A DNA stretch of 64,000 nucleotides from the NCBI GenBank assembly GCA_027924585.1, contig BSBM01000994.1, positions 8,501,001 to 8,565,000 on the forward strand, written 5' to 3'. The notes below the pieces were generated by a model. It saw nothing but the letters and a program-made list of their open reading frames with translations. It was not told where the DNA came from and did not search any database. How positions within the stretch are numbered: the first letter of the stretch is position 1; the number at the start of each line of letters is the position of its first letter. Below are positions 10,076-21,663 of this stretch, one piece after another. The stretch comes from Larix kaempferi. Lineage: Eukaryota; Streptophyta; Pinopsida; Pinales; Pinaceae. The translations under genes were made by a program, and so were the position numbers.

Positions 10076-10603
10076 ACACTGAGCACAAGAAGGATTGACT
10101 GACCCTTCTAGTAGTCTAGAACTATTATGAAAAGAATACTGGGAAGATGAAGGGTCGACCATCCCTTCATTTATAAGGGAATTGTAAAAATATTCAACCT
10201 ACAAAGGCTAGGCAGTAAATTCATGTATATCCAAAATGGTGAACACTGGAAGAATACTGAGCACAAGAAGGGACAACCGACCCTTCATTTACTAGAGAAA
10301 TGTATAGATTTTTAATCTATGATGGGTAGGCAGAAAATTTATGACTTCTGCTGTAGATAGTACGGATCTTTGCATAAGCTATCTTTTAACATATAAAAAA
10401 TGTTTGTCCCGACTTCCGTTTCCCGGCAAGAAGGATAAGCCACACCTTGGTTTAGTGGATAATTGTGAACACGTTTATCCATCAATTCCCTATATCTAGA
10501 ATGGAGAATGCAAGAAGGATAACCGACCCTTCTTTTTAGTCGAGAACTATTATGAAAAGAATACAGGGGAGAAGAAGGGTCGACCGCCCCTTCATTTTTT
10601 CAT

Positions 10604-10750
10604 TTTGATAAACTATCATTTTGTCGATCTAGTTAACTTGTCAATTGTGAGATAGTTATGTTTGATGCGAATAAGGGTTGTGTCAATTTCCGAGTTAAGT
10701 AGATATGGTTCGATAGTATGATGATTTGATGCGATTACGAATATCTGGTT
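10604..10750. repeat. Dispersed duplicate of 9942-10075
   Basis: Second copy of the ATTTTGTCGATCT...TTTGATGCGATTACGAAT segment, with a small insertion (CTTGTCAATTGTGAGAT) relative to the first. Confidence 0.8.
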
Positions 10751-10920
10751 TCATTACGACTAAGTGTGAAATTGATGCGTGTCTCCCCAAAACTGCAGAA
10801 ACTTGGTTCTTGTAGCCCCCTTAGATATCTCGGGTGAGACTTCACTCGCTTTGCGGGTATTGCTGGAAAGGGTAAAGCATTTTCTGGGCCGATGTCTATG
10901 GGAGTTGGTGTAGATATTTG

Positions 10921-11057
10921 TTGACAACAGTGCAAAGTGAACCCCTGTTGACATAACTCTGTCAATAGACAACAGTAAGAAGTGAACTCATATCGACAGA
11001 ACTGTGTCAACAAACAATAGTGTGAAGTAAATCCCTGTCGACAGAACTGTGTCAATA
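10921..11057. repeat. 45 bp tandem repeat, three copies
   Basis: Three units beginning GACAACAGTG/GACAACAGTA/AACAATAGTG and ending CTGTGTCAA. The 45 bp period keeps a minus-strand frame open (15-residue units such as TQFCRQGFTSHYCLL). This explains the 106-codon open frame there without invoking a gene. Confidence 0.85.
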
Positions 11058-11933
11058 GTCAGCCGCCCCTTCATTTATGAGGGAATTGTAAAAAATTTCA
11101 ACCTACGAACTATAGGACATCAATTCATGTATATCCAAAATGGTGAACACTGGAAGAATACTGAGCACAAGAAGGGACAACCGACCCTTCATTTACGAGA
11201 GAAATGTAGAGATATTTAATCTACGAAGGCTAGGACGACAATTTCCGACTTTCGTTGTAAATAATATGGATCCGGGCATAAGCTAAGTTTTAACATATAA
11301 AAATGTTTGTCCTGACTTCCGTTTCCCAGCAAGAAGGATCAGCCACACCTTCATTTAGTGGATAATTGTGAACACATTTATCCAACAATTTCCAATATCC
11401 AGAATGGACAACGCAAGAAGGATCGACCAAACCTTCTTTCAGTCAAGAAATATTATGAAAAGAATATGGGGAAGAAGAAGGGTTGGTCGCCCCTTCATTT
11501 ATGAGGTTATTGTAAAATTATTCAACCTATGAAGGCTAGACCGTCAATTCATTTATATCCAAAATGGTGAACACTGAAAGAATACTGAGCACAACAAGGG
11601 TCGACTGACCCTTCATTTAAGAGAGAAGTGTAAAAATATTTAATCTACGAAGGCTAGGATGAGAATTCCAGACTTCCAGCTTCCGCTGTAAATAGTAGCG
11701 ATCCGCACAACAACTAAATTATAACATTTAAAAAAGGATCGGCCGCCCCTTCGTTTAGTAGATAATTGTGAGCACCTATATCCAACAATTCACCTATATC
11801 CAGAATGGAAAACACAAGAAGGATTGACTGATCCTTCGTGCATTCTAGAACTATTATGAATAGAGTACTAGGCATAAGAAGGGTCAGATGCCCCTTCCTT
11901 TATGGGGGAATTGTAAAAATAGAACAACTTGGA

Positions 11934-12145
11934 GAAAGAGAGGCCACTCTTTCTCTGAGAATATTCTACTTGCAAGAAAATTGTGTGAAGAATTGTTCCT
12001 ATGAATTTTGTGTTTAGAGTGATGATATCTACTTTCGCCACTCCTAAAAAAATCCCTAGAGGAAGGAGCATTCGCTCTTTCTCCTCAACATCTACTTCCA
12101 ACACCCTAAAATAGAAAATCCTAAGGAAAGAGCGACCTCTCTTTC
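11934..12145. repeat. Variant palindromes with GAAAGAG/CTCTTTC arms
   Basis: Three further 20 bp interrupted palindromes at 11934-11953, 12062-12081 and 12126-12145. Two have arms GAAAGAG/CTCTTTC, and the middle one is a mixed form. They keep the 20 bp length of the GAAGG/CCTTC family while both arms have changed together. Confidence 0.75.
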
Positions 12146-12149
12146 TCTG

Positions 12150-13490
12150 ACAAAATTTCAACTTTCCAGCAAACTCTTTCAAGCAAACTTTCTATAAATT
12201 TTATGGTTAAAATGTCGATATCTAGTTTCCAAGGTGACACGTGGAACACTTAGATTGTGACACACGACATATTTGATTTTTACAATTAGTTTAGTGATTT
12301 TTTAAACGAATATTAAGGATATTAAAGGTACAATTTCAATATAAACCTATGGATTTAAGTTATAGTAAATCCAATGCAAGAGCAGAAACACCGAGGGAAA
12401 AAAAAAGAAATACATGACCTTCAATAATACTCTTTTTAGAATAACTCTATTGATAATGTTTTATTAAAAATTATTGTTTTCAAACTTAAAAAATTAAGGC
12501 ATATTTAGATTACCATGTATATTATGCAAAGCAAAGGTAATTTACAAACATTACTTGGAAAATCAACACAACTCCATTTTCAAATCTATAAAAAATAGCT
12601 AAAATGCACTTCCAAGAAAAATATGGTTCCTCACTCAATCTAAAAAACGAAAGAAAATAATTATTAATCGTGTAAAACTAAATCTATGTGGGAATTCATG
12701 CTTTGTTAGCAGTATTTTCACCAAAAGCAGTTGGAAAGAACAATTTTTGGAAAAGGCGGCCGTATGAGGAGATAGGACAACACAAACCCAACAAGACATG
12801 TAATTCTTCTTGCCAGTATCTTTAAATTAGTTTCTCCTCATTAATGTATCTCTTGGGGTTTTCCTACATTCAAATTGTTTTTCTCTAGTAACTAATCACT
12901 ATGTTTAATTGATGGACTGGATTATTTTATTTTAATTTTTTTATTTATTTTTTCCGTTATTTAAACTACCATCCAAAAGAAATTCAAAACTTTATCTAAA
13001 TTGAAACAGAATCCATAAATCCAAACATAATCGATAAACAAGAGAGGTTAAGAATTTAGAGAAGAACAAAGAAGTAAGAAAATTAATTAAAATTAATATT
13101 CAAAAAACTGCAAATATTATATACAGGTTAATATCCCTACAATAACATTTTCGAAAATTAATAACCAGTCAAAAATACGTTTTAACATCTAACTTGGTAG
13201 TCAAGCATGACGGTCACTAAATTCTTTTGGCCGTAAAATACGGGAAAAATGCCTCGTGACTGGCCCATTCTTCAAATACAGTTTAAATTTATGCAAAACA
13301 TGGAGTTCAAATTTCTTTAAAAAATACAGAGTTTAAATTTCTTTGAAGCGCGGGGACAAAAGCCCTCTTCTAAACTAACAGAAAAAGAAAATCTACAAAC
13401 ATAAAAGTAAACCTAATAGAAAAAGAAAATCTAAAAACCTAATCTAAAGACCGTGATGGGTGGGCCGCGTGGTTCTCTCAGTAGACAATG
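12150..13490. other. Unassigned AT-rich DNA
   Basis: No coding region or repeat boundary recognised. Short repeated phrases at 13310-13440 (GTTTAAATTTCTTT, AAAAGAAAATCTA) are the only structure noted. Confidence 0.5.
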
Positions 13491-13619
13491 TCCATTGATT
13501 TTATCCCTGATGATCTTGCCCCTAAGGGAGTTCTGGAAGCTAGAGGGGACTGTCCAGAACCTACCGAAGTCACTGGGCTCCTCTCGGCGTCACCATGAAC
13601 TCTGAGGGTTGAACTTGAA

Positions 13620-14056
13620 TCGCTTCATCGCGTTGAAGAAGGAGCCCCTCACATCTGTTTGATCAGTTCGTTTTTGTTCGTTTCAATCTTGTGGTCGATA
13701 GCATCCATGATTTGCTTCTTCAAGGACTCCAATTCCTCTTTGTCGTATTTCAATTTCAGCTTTTGCCAAAGCTATTCTATATCATTTTCTAACTTCTTGA
13801 CCTTGTGGTTGCTTGCATCAATGACGCTGGTCCATCCGCGACTGCTACCTTCTGCGATTATAAAACAAGGAGATAGGCCCGGAGAACTGCTGTAACAAAG
13901 CTTCCCGTACAGGATCTTGTAGCCACTAAGCAGAGCATTGGTTGAAATATGAAGACTGCCCTTTTCTACGACTTTAACAACCAGATGTTGAGGAGGGCCA
14001 GTGGAGGGAGAAACAGTCGAAGACAGAGCTATGTTAGAAATGTTTTTTGGCAAACA
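13620..14056 (-). pseudogene. Unrecognised coding-like fragment with coiled coil
   Basis: On the minus strand a frame opens at 14053 with MPKNISNIALSSTVSPSTG and runs through a GYKILYGKLCYSSSPGLSP segment and IIAEGSSRGWTSVIDASNHK. After one TAG (near 13772) it continues in the same frame with KLKLKYDKEELESLKKQIMD and a lysine/glutamate-rich tail to about 13650. The tail predicts a coiled coil. The single in-frame stop and otherwise coherent composition suggest a recently broken gene piece or a retroelement ORF. I do not recognise the family. Confidence 0.4.
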
Positions 14057-16013
14057 CGAGGGAACAAGGGCAGATCCGATTTAAACGAGCGAAAATTAAC
14101 AAAAAAAAAATAAAACACGGATTGGAAGAAATCTCCACAAACATCGGAATTAAAGATCAAAGTAATTGAAAGAGTGTTATATGACATTAAGAATCAAATA
14201 CCTTACCTGAGACCTAACAGATATTACCCTGTATGACCTTTGATTTAACCGATGGGACAAATTGATGGCTAGGGTTCATAATTGGGCTCATAAACTTTTC
14301 AATTCCATCGTCGATCTTGGATGGGACGATCCAATGGTACATGAAAATTTTGCTGGGTTAGGTTGTCCAGAGTTTAAATCTCAAGATGTGATGCAAAATA
14401 TTTATGAAATCTAGCTAAGCGCATGTTGAAGTCCACCGTCGATGTGGATTGACGAAGATCCAATGGTTTTGAATCATTTCGCTGTTGAACGATGCTCGAG
14501 GGTTAATTAAAAGGATCAGATGCGAAATATTTGTAAATCTTAGTTGACCGCCGGTTTAAAATCCAATCTGTTGAACAGAAATTTGGCAATGGTATATTTG
14601 GAGAACAATTTGGCCAAATTGCCAACTTTGGAGAATTGCCAAAATTGGTTAACTCTGCAAAATAGTAATTCCTTACTAATTAAAACAAGATTGAAAGACT
14701 ATGAAGATCAATTATGAATCGATGCCATTAGAAGGATACCATATTTTTTATGAAGAGGCATGATTTTCCTAAAAAACACAATGTTTCAAATAATAAAGTT
14801 CTTTGAAAGGATATATAACCATACAAGTCAAATGTATCAAGAGTACCAGAGGTGTCTCTGAAGTTTTTTTAATTGCATATCAGAAGCAAGAAAGAGGCCA
14901 GTGAGATATATGAAGCATTACAAAAGTTTGAGCTACCACTAAAGATCTAAAAAACTGAAGTTAAAACTATTATAAATTAGAGGGTGGTTGGGTGGTGCTT
15001 GGGGCAAGTTGAGGCCTTCTAAGGGGGTTGTTTCCCCTTCCAATCGTGGTTGGAGAATTAGGGTGTTGGGGCATACTTGTTTGTTGAGCAGGTGGAAAAC
15101 CAGGGGTGTAGGTGCATCCTTGCTGTAGTGGCAGAAGAATCTAGGAGATTAAGTTCTTCATCAAGTTGGTGCTTGTAAAACAATTTTGTATAAGATTAGC
15201 TTATTAATAAGACACCTTTGTTGGTTTTACCTTTGAGATTTCCACGATAAATTGGTGTGTTCAAATTGTTAATTATCTTATTCACGTTACTTATGATTAT
15301 TTAACTTGTGCTTAATACTAATTGTATATAAAAGGTTTGAAAAAGAAAATACTAATTCCCCCCCACCTCTTAGTATTTTTGGATAAACCAACACCTGTCG
15401 CATAGTGCCTTGGTCATCGGCTAGGGTCATGCGTAGTTGATTCTCTAGCGCCTCTGCTTAATATTTTAAGAGCTTGGGCCTATTGGCCTAAGTTTGCAGG
15501 CCCCTTAATGTAACCTTAATTCCCTTATACTTTTTAAGCCTTCTTTGGACTCCAAACCTTGTGAACTATTTACCCAAACATTTTAGGTACTAGGGACACA
15601 AATAATGCTAAGAATGGGGTGCCTTTGTGCAGATATTTTGTACCTTGTCCTAGATAAATTTAGATGATGAACACCTTCCAACTTTATCTTTCACATGATC
15701 ATATATTCCTTGCAAGATGATATCCATTTCCATTTCATTATTATTTCTTAGCTCTTTCATGGCTACAGTTTTTTTTGGTATTTTTAGAGCGATGTAACCA
15801 TTTACAACAAATTTCCAAATATCAAAACCTTGTGCATGTAAATGGATTCTCATTCTTATAATCTGATCAGATCAAAATTTGATCCATAGAACAATCGAAC
15901 CCCATCTACAGAGTAGAGACATTCATGTTCATCCATGTGCTCTAGAGATCTACGGTCCAGCTATCAGACTCTTCTTAAGGAATTGAATCCCTGATTTACC
16001 TGCACCAACTGGA

Positions 16014-16190
16014 AGGAGGATACAACACCCTAATTTATAGGCTCCAAAATGAAGGAATCTCCAACTCCTCGGTTTACTATCTCCATCTAGAAGGAGGCTA
16101 CAACCCCCTATTTATAGGCTCCAACCTTAAGGAATCTCCAACTCCTCTGTTTACTATATCCATCTAGAAGGAGGCTACAAACCCTTGGTT
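16014..16190. repeat. Imperfect tandem repeat, about 80 bp period
   Basis: Repeats of CCATCTAGAAGGAGGCTACA, TTTATAGGCTCCAA and AAGGAATCTCCAACTCCTC, two to three copies. Confidence 0.8.
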
Positions 16191-18119
16191 TTCATAATTT
16201 CCAACGTATAGATAGGACTCCAGTCCTTAGTAAAATCCAACTCAATATTTTTACTATCACCAACTGGAAGGAAGCCCCAAATCCCTGAGATCACAAGCAC
16301 CAACCCAAAGTAGACTTCAATCTCCTATCCTTTCCCGATCCTGCCACCCTGATATGAATAAGAAGAACAATATTCCACTGCCACTGTATCATTATTTCCA
16401 TCAACCTATAGCTGTATCTATGTCCTTGTATCTGTATCACTGTCCTTGTACCTATATCTATCATTTTCACAATCATTGTATTGATGTCACTATCACAATC
16501 CCTGTTCGTCACATTGACACAATCATTGTCTCTGTCACAATGCCACAAAAACTATCTCTGTCACAATGTCAACCTGTACATGCCTCAAATATGTCCTCCA
16601 AGAATGCCAACAATTTCTTCCAAGATATACTTCATATGTATAGCAAGACCACAAATATGCCTCCAAGGAGTGTAATCAAATCCCAAAAATCACCAATAGA
16701 CTTCATCTATTAGCACCTTCAAACACTTACATCATAGACCTCATAATACATTCCAAAATCTTAGAGGGATCTCATGCCAATAACATTACCATGGAATATT
16801 TCAATACAATCACCAATAATATCTATGCCAAGATCATCATAAAATGTGCCAAGATAATCACCAAGATCATCATTAAGAATGCGGATCCAATGTGCCAACA
16901 AGTTTGTGATTCTGATACCGTATGAGAATGTTATGCAAGATTTTGTCAACCTTCTTCTCTTGAATTTTCATTGTCACAAACCCTAACATTCAACAAGTAT
17001 AACTATTAACATGTAATGAATACAGATATGAAACTTTTATCACATATTATTCAATATATCTATGACATTTCCTCTAAGGGTCATTCTCTGGAACGTCATG
17101 GATCAAAAGTATAGTGAAAATGCCAAACTAACTTGTTTAAAGATGATTTTTGAGTCATTTAAAAGCCCAATCTTCCCAAGTTCATACCTTCAAAAAATAT
17201 AGTGAACCAAGATCTAAAATTTTAACCATGTGTTCTTAAAGATCTATTTTGCATCTCCTCCAAATGGCACTATCTGAAACATTCTTCTTCAAAGCTTATA
17301 AGGAAAATTCCAAATTGACATGTTTGAAGGTTATTCAAAAGCCCTAACTTTTTGAGGTCATATATTCAGAACTATAGCAAATAAGCATATGAAATATTTA
17401 CGGTAGGCACTCACAAGTCTTGACATGTCTCAATTCCATAAACATTTCACGGTCTGAAAATCTCAGAAACAAAGATATACTAAAAATTCCAAGATGACCT
17501 AAAACAAAAAAGACTAAGTAGAAATCAATGCAAGATTTCATCTTCCACTAGAATTTCGGCTTTCTTCACTTTATCTTGTGAGAATTCTATATAGGATCAA
17601 TACCATGAAATAAGTCTAATAGCCAAGAATCTTGAAGCAAAGAAGTAACTCAATTGATGAAAATATCATCTCATGTATTATTCCTCAATATGAATACAAT
17701 ATATTATACATCTCAAGAGAGAAAATAGAATGCCTTAAAGGCAAGTTGAAAAGCACAAAAAAGTAAGGCTTACTAAAAACATAAAACCCCCTAGGTGTCA
17801 AAAGCACTTTCCAAAACTGTCTAAAGGATCACGAATTAGCTATAGATTTAGCTTTGGTTAATGTTACCTTTGCACTTCGTTGTCCACTTTCAAGTTGCCA
17901 AAGGTATTCAAAGGAGTGGAGTTTGTTATTGAAGTGGTTCAAGATAATAGTTTTTGTATTCATGAACATATTTTTTAGATTCACTCACTCTTTTGTATTT
18001 ATCGATGTCTATATTCATTGGACATTGCACAGATTGTATTTCATTTCCATCCAACCTTGATTTTTCTATTATAATTTTGATCACTTGTCAATTCAATCTC
18101 CACGGTTATAAATATTTTT

Positions 18120-18250
18120 CAAATGTTTTTTCATATTGTCGGGTATTTTTTATGTTTCTAAAATTTATTCTATATGGTTTCTTGGTTTATTTGGGTTAGA
18201 CATTGCTTATTAAGAGATGTAGAGAAGAACGATGCAAATTTTGTCATTTT
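18120..18250. repeat. Dispersed duplicate of about 19020-19150
   Basis: Shares AAATTTATTCTATATGG, a TTCTTGG-TTAT segment and GTAGAGA-GAACGATGCAAAT-type sequence with the copy about 900 bp downstream. The flanks also align weakly. Confidence 0.65.
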
Positions 18251-19019
18251 TTTGAGAAATTGGATGCATCCATGCCCAATACTCCAACTGCGTAGGGGTG
18301 AAACTTAAAACAGAGTTTATCTTGGGTAATTTGTCCCCATTGTCGTTTCCACCTTATTTTATTCACTATGCATTCGTGATTCGTCCAACGAGATCCTTAC
18401 AAACATCTTCTGCAACATTTGCATTCGTGATTCGTTCAATGGGTTCCTTATATGATTGGGCTGCTGTGAATTTATAGGTATGTGCATAATTTTGTACTAT
18501 GGATTGGATTTTCAATTTTTAATGTAGCATTTTGTATGTGGAGAACAAAGTTAGATGTAGGGTTTTAACTTTCCACAACCAAATTGTTTGAAATTTGTAA
18601 TGCATTATGCGACTAGTCTATGAAGGCAAAGTCTCAAATGACCCACACTAATGAACCAACAAAAAATCACACTTCCTAGATTGTACAACCTCACTCCCAT
18701 TTTTTGCAATTTCCAAACCTTGAACGGTAGAATTATGAAGATAATATGGAATGGGTTGTGTAAAAAATTAACACCAACCTTAGATGTTATTTCTACGACA
18801 TGTTACCTCTCCTTCTTTTCCTATTTTAATGTTTCATCTCAATGCCATCTTGAAATATTGATCTTGTTGTTTATACTTCTCTCATCTCTTATGGTCATCT
18901 CTCCCTATTCTTCATCGACTTTTTCCCATGTTACAGTAGATCTTCTACAAACCCATCTACAAACAATGTCTAGAATTGGTATAATTGATCAAACAAGTGA
19001 TTTCTTCATATTGTTAGCT

Positions 19020-19150
19020 TTTTTTTCTTTATGTTTTAAAAATTTATTCTATATGGATTCTTGGGTTATTGAACTAGCCCATATTAATATAACATTGTTT
19101 ATTAAAGATTATAGAGAGGAACAATGCAAATATTGTCACTATATTAAGGT
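19020..19150. repeat. Dispersed duplicate of about 18120-18250
   Basis: Second copy, with TTTATTCTATATGGATTCTT and AGAGAGGAACAATGCAAATA. Confidence 0.65.
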
Positions 19151-19405
19151 CTCACTTGTAATGTCATAAAAGCGGGGCGTTTTGGTTGTCTTTTATTCTA
19201 CGTGTGAACTCCGTGCATGTTAAACCAACAAAATGCATGTGATCCATTAGATTTTATTCCTCCTAGATCGATGGTGTTCTTTGCAAGTCAACTTCATGGC
19301 CTTAATGATTGCACGCAGGGGCTTAAAATGCACGGAGGAGCTTCACATGACCAAGGGCGGCGCTAAACAATTGAACAAATCACACCAAAAGTTGAAAATG
19401 TGTAA

Positions 19406-19625
19406 ACACGTGGCGGATTAATGATACATACCCACCCAGATGCAAATCAACGGTGGAAATGAGTTTCGGCGCTAGAAAGTGAACGGTCATTACACTTGAA
19501 AAGGTGGAGCGGAAATTAAACCGCTTACCATGTGGAAAGCGTTGGTGGAGTCCGGTATGAAAAGTGGTTAAAGTTAAACCGCTCATCGCAAGTTCCGAAA
19601 CAACCTAAGCACATGTTATATAAAA
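19406..19625 (+). promoter_or_regulatory. Promoter-like region: G-box/ABRE core and TATA box
   Basis: ACACGTGGC at 19406-19414 matches the plant G-box/ABRE core bound by bZIP factors. TATATAAAA at 19617-19625 is a good TATA box. An ATG 160 bp further down (19784) opens the broken reading frame described next. The spacing is plausible for a transcription start near 19650, but expression cannot be judged. Confidence 0.45.
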
Positions 19626-19783
19626 GGTTTGTTCGAAGTTTGAAAATGTGCTTTTGTCGATTATTTCCTAGAGGAAAAGAAGCCGTGGGAAGCACGTCCT
19701 TGTCTTCGTCAACAAGAACAGAAGTCAACAAGCTCACTTCATAGGTAGTTCGAACCCCTTAGTTTTCAGATTATGTTTCCCAA

Positions 19784-21663
19784 ATGGAGAAAACCCAAGA
19801 CCTTCTTCGTTTCAATGAAAGTTTAGATCAAAATGATGAGCTTGTAGTTGACAGGGAAAGGGATATTTTCGACCCCGTTTTGTCTGTGTGTAGTATTTTA
19901 CAGTCTAAAGAGAAGTTAATGGAGTTTAAGTCGCAAGGAAAGGATGTATTTAATGTTTTTGGTTATTTTCTGTATAATTTTTGTGTCGAATAGACCTTAC
20001 ACTTCCCCGAATTTTTTGGTTGGTGTGCGGTGAATTATTCGCAGGCCTAAAGGGTAATCATTAATGTAAATATGACCAAAATTCTATGCCGAGTAAATGC
20101 AGAGACTGTCCGTGAGGTTCTATGTTTACTTGAAACATTTCCCAAAAGCCTTGAGTTGTTTAACGAAGAAAATTTGGTAAATTTTTATAGAAATTGCAGT
20201 CCGGCAGAAAAAGACAAGTTTTTGTCACAAGTCTTGAAAGATGGCCAGTCGCATGAAAACCTATCGTTCCCTTTGAGTATTGATGTCTTTCAGCAAGATA
20301 CCAAGTTAGTTTTGTCCTTGTTGAGTCAGATTTTAGGTCTAGATAGTGATAAGTCAATCACGAAAGTTATGTTAGGTTTCCTTCTGCAAGTAATTTCACT
20401 CGAGTCACCGTTGAGTCTGGTGTGTTGTTTTAACTTTGATGAATTCCTAGCTGAAGCGATTCATGTCCAATTTGTGAACTTACACGAGTTGAAGAATTTC
20501 ATATATCAGTCATATCTCCTGAACCTGTTCTCGTGTTCAAATGTTTCGGAATTGAAGTTTCTTGGTACCATAATTTCTCGTGACCTTCCTAAACAGATCA
20601 ATATGTTTGAGTTCACCAATACAATCATGGAAGAAGTTTAGAGAATTATTTTTAATGCCGAATTGCCCTGAGTGTTAGAAGAAATGAAATAAACCTTGCA
20701 TCCTACACCAGAAGGCCAAACAGGTGATTGGTTCTTGTATAAAGAACATACTATAATTAGAGTGTATGGTTTTACTAGAGCACCATATCTGTTGCCAGCC
20801 TTTTTAACACCAAGAGTTTTTGCCTTATAATTTATTAGACAAAGGTTGCTTTCAGAAGAAGAACATTTCGGGGTTTTAAAAAATCATCAAATATGAAATT
20901 CCCACTTAAATTTGGTCCATTCATCATTAAGACTAAGAAATCCGTATCTATAGTACAAAAATTATTGAAGATCATGGATTTCCAAGAGGCTGAAAGGATT
21001 AATTATGATCCTCATCAAATTATATCGCAAAAGAGACAACAAAATAGAAACAAGGATTTTGATCATAAAACAGTTGACAGATTAAAAGAAATGGAAAATT
21101 TATTCAATTTTGAACAAGATAAGAAATAAGTGAATATGGAACAAACAAGCAATTTGGCAATGCTAGTTTAGACACCAACTAAATCTGATATCACCAATAA
21201 GAAGATAAATATTTCAAAAGTTGATAGTATGGAAGTCGATGAAGAAGTTTCAAGCAAGAAATCAAAAGTGGAACAACAAAATGAAATTATTAGTATGGAG
21301 GAACGAGATTTAATTGTTCTAGAAAAAACTACTTTGATTTCGCAACCACCTGCAAATATGCAACAATATTCTTTTTCAGAAATAAAGGAATCTGGAAGTA
21401 ACTCTCAGTATAAGTCCATATTTTGTGTCCTTTCACAATATTCAGAAAACAAGAAGAAATGTTTGTAAGAAACTCAAAAATTGTACCCTCAAGTAAGAAA
21501 GTTGGCAGAACAAAAAGTTTCCCTTCTTACAGTTATGGATCCAGGAAGAAACACTATAAGGTTTGCAGTGGTGAATGATGAGAAAGTTTCTGAAATGGAA
21601 GTTAAGATTGATGCAATTAATATACCCGATAATATTCAATTGCACAAACAAACACGAGATTAG
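19784..21663 (+). pseudogene. Unrecognised broken ORF of about 626 codons
   Basis: One coding sequence runs through the region with a few breaks. From 19784 to about 20890 the frame is constant (start MEKTQDLLRFNESLDQNDEL; then FFGWCAVNYSQA; MTKILCRVNAETVREVLCLL at 20072; FNFDEFLAEAIHVQF). A later block contains GQTGDWFLYKEHTIIRVYGF and LTPRVFAL-FIRQRL. Stops interrupt at 19991, about 20048, and several times after 20639. From 20893 to 21663 the frame shifts by one and continues (FGPFIIKTKKSVSIVQKLLK; a KEMENLFNFEQ segment; NTIRFAVVNDEKVSEMEVKI) with three stops. No intron is evident. I know of similar unannotated plant and gymnosperm ORFs only vaguely and cannot name a family. A retroelement-associated or multicopy gene origin is likely. 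Confidence 0.6.

Larger units (their letters stand above)
10080..11900 (+). repeat. Interrupted-palindrome array, main cluster
   Basis: At least fourteen more 20 bp palindromes, with mostly GAAGG/CCTTC arms and a variable centre, starting at 10089, 10149, 10267, 10430, 10514 (19 bp), 10574, 11171, 11333, 11417, 11477, 11594, 11733, 11818 and 11878. A half copy lies near 11056. The spacers repeat in a fixed order (GGATAATTGTGAACAC, TATCCA-CAATT, AGAATGG, ACTGAGCACAAG, AATCTACGAAGGCTAGG), so the larger unit is about 350 bp with several partial copies. The arms are better kept than the ten central bases, which suggests the paired form matters or mattered. Confidence 0.85.
14090..19380. other. 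Long unassigned spacer
   Basis: No gene was supported. The open frames at 16291-16713 come from low-complexity CACTGTATC/TGTCCTTGTATC-type sequence. The 172-codon frame at 18651-19169 lies in AT-rich duplicated sequence. Tandem units occur at 16014-16190. The stretch around 15000-15250 resembles the end of a decayed LTR, but no partner is visible. Confidence 0.45.

Noticed and set aside
10735-11055. 106-codon minus-strand ORF rich in Cys
   Set aside because: Arises from a 45 bp (15-codon) tandem repeat. No family and no signal peptide.
16291-16713. Overlapping ORFs on both strands
   Set aside because: Low-complexity TGTCCTTGTATC/CACTATCACAATC sequence. Openness on both strands indicates repeat composition.
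18651-19169. 172-codon plus-strand ORF
   Set aside because: AT-rich, hydrophobic composition, lies partly in a duplicated segment whose other copy is not open, and has no domain.
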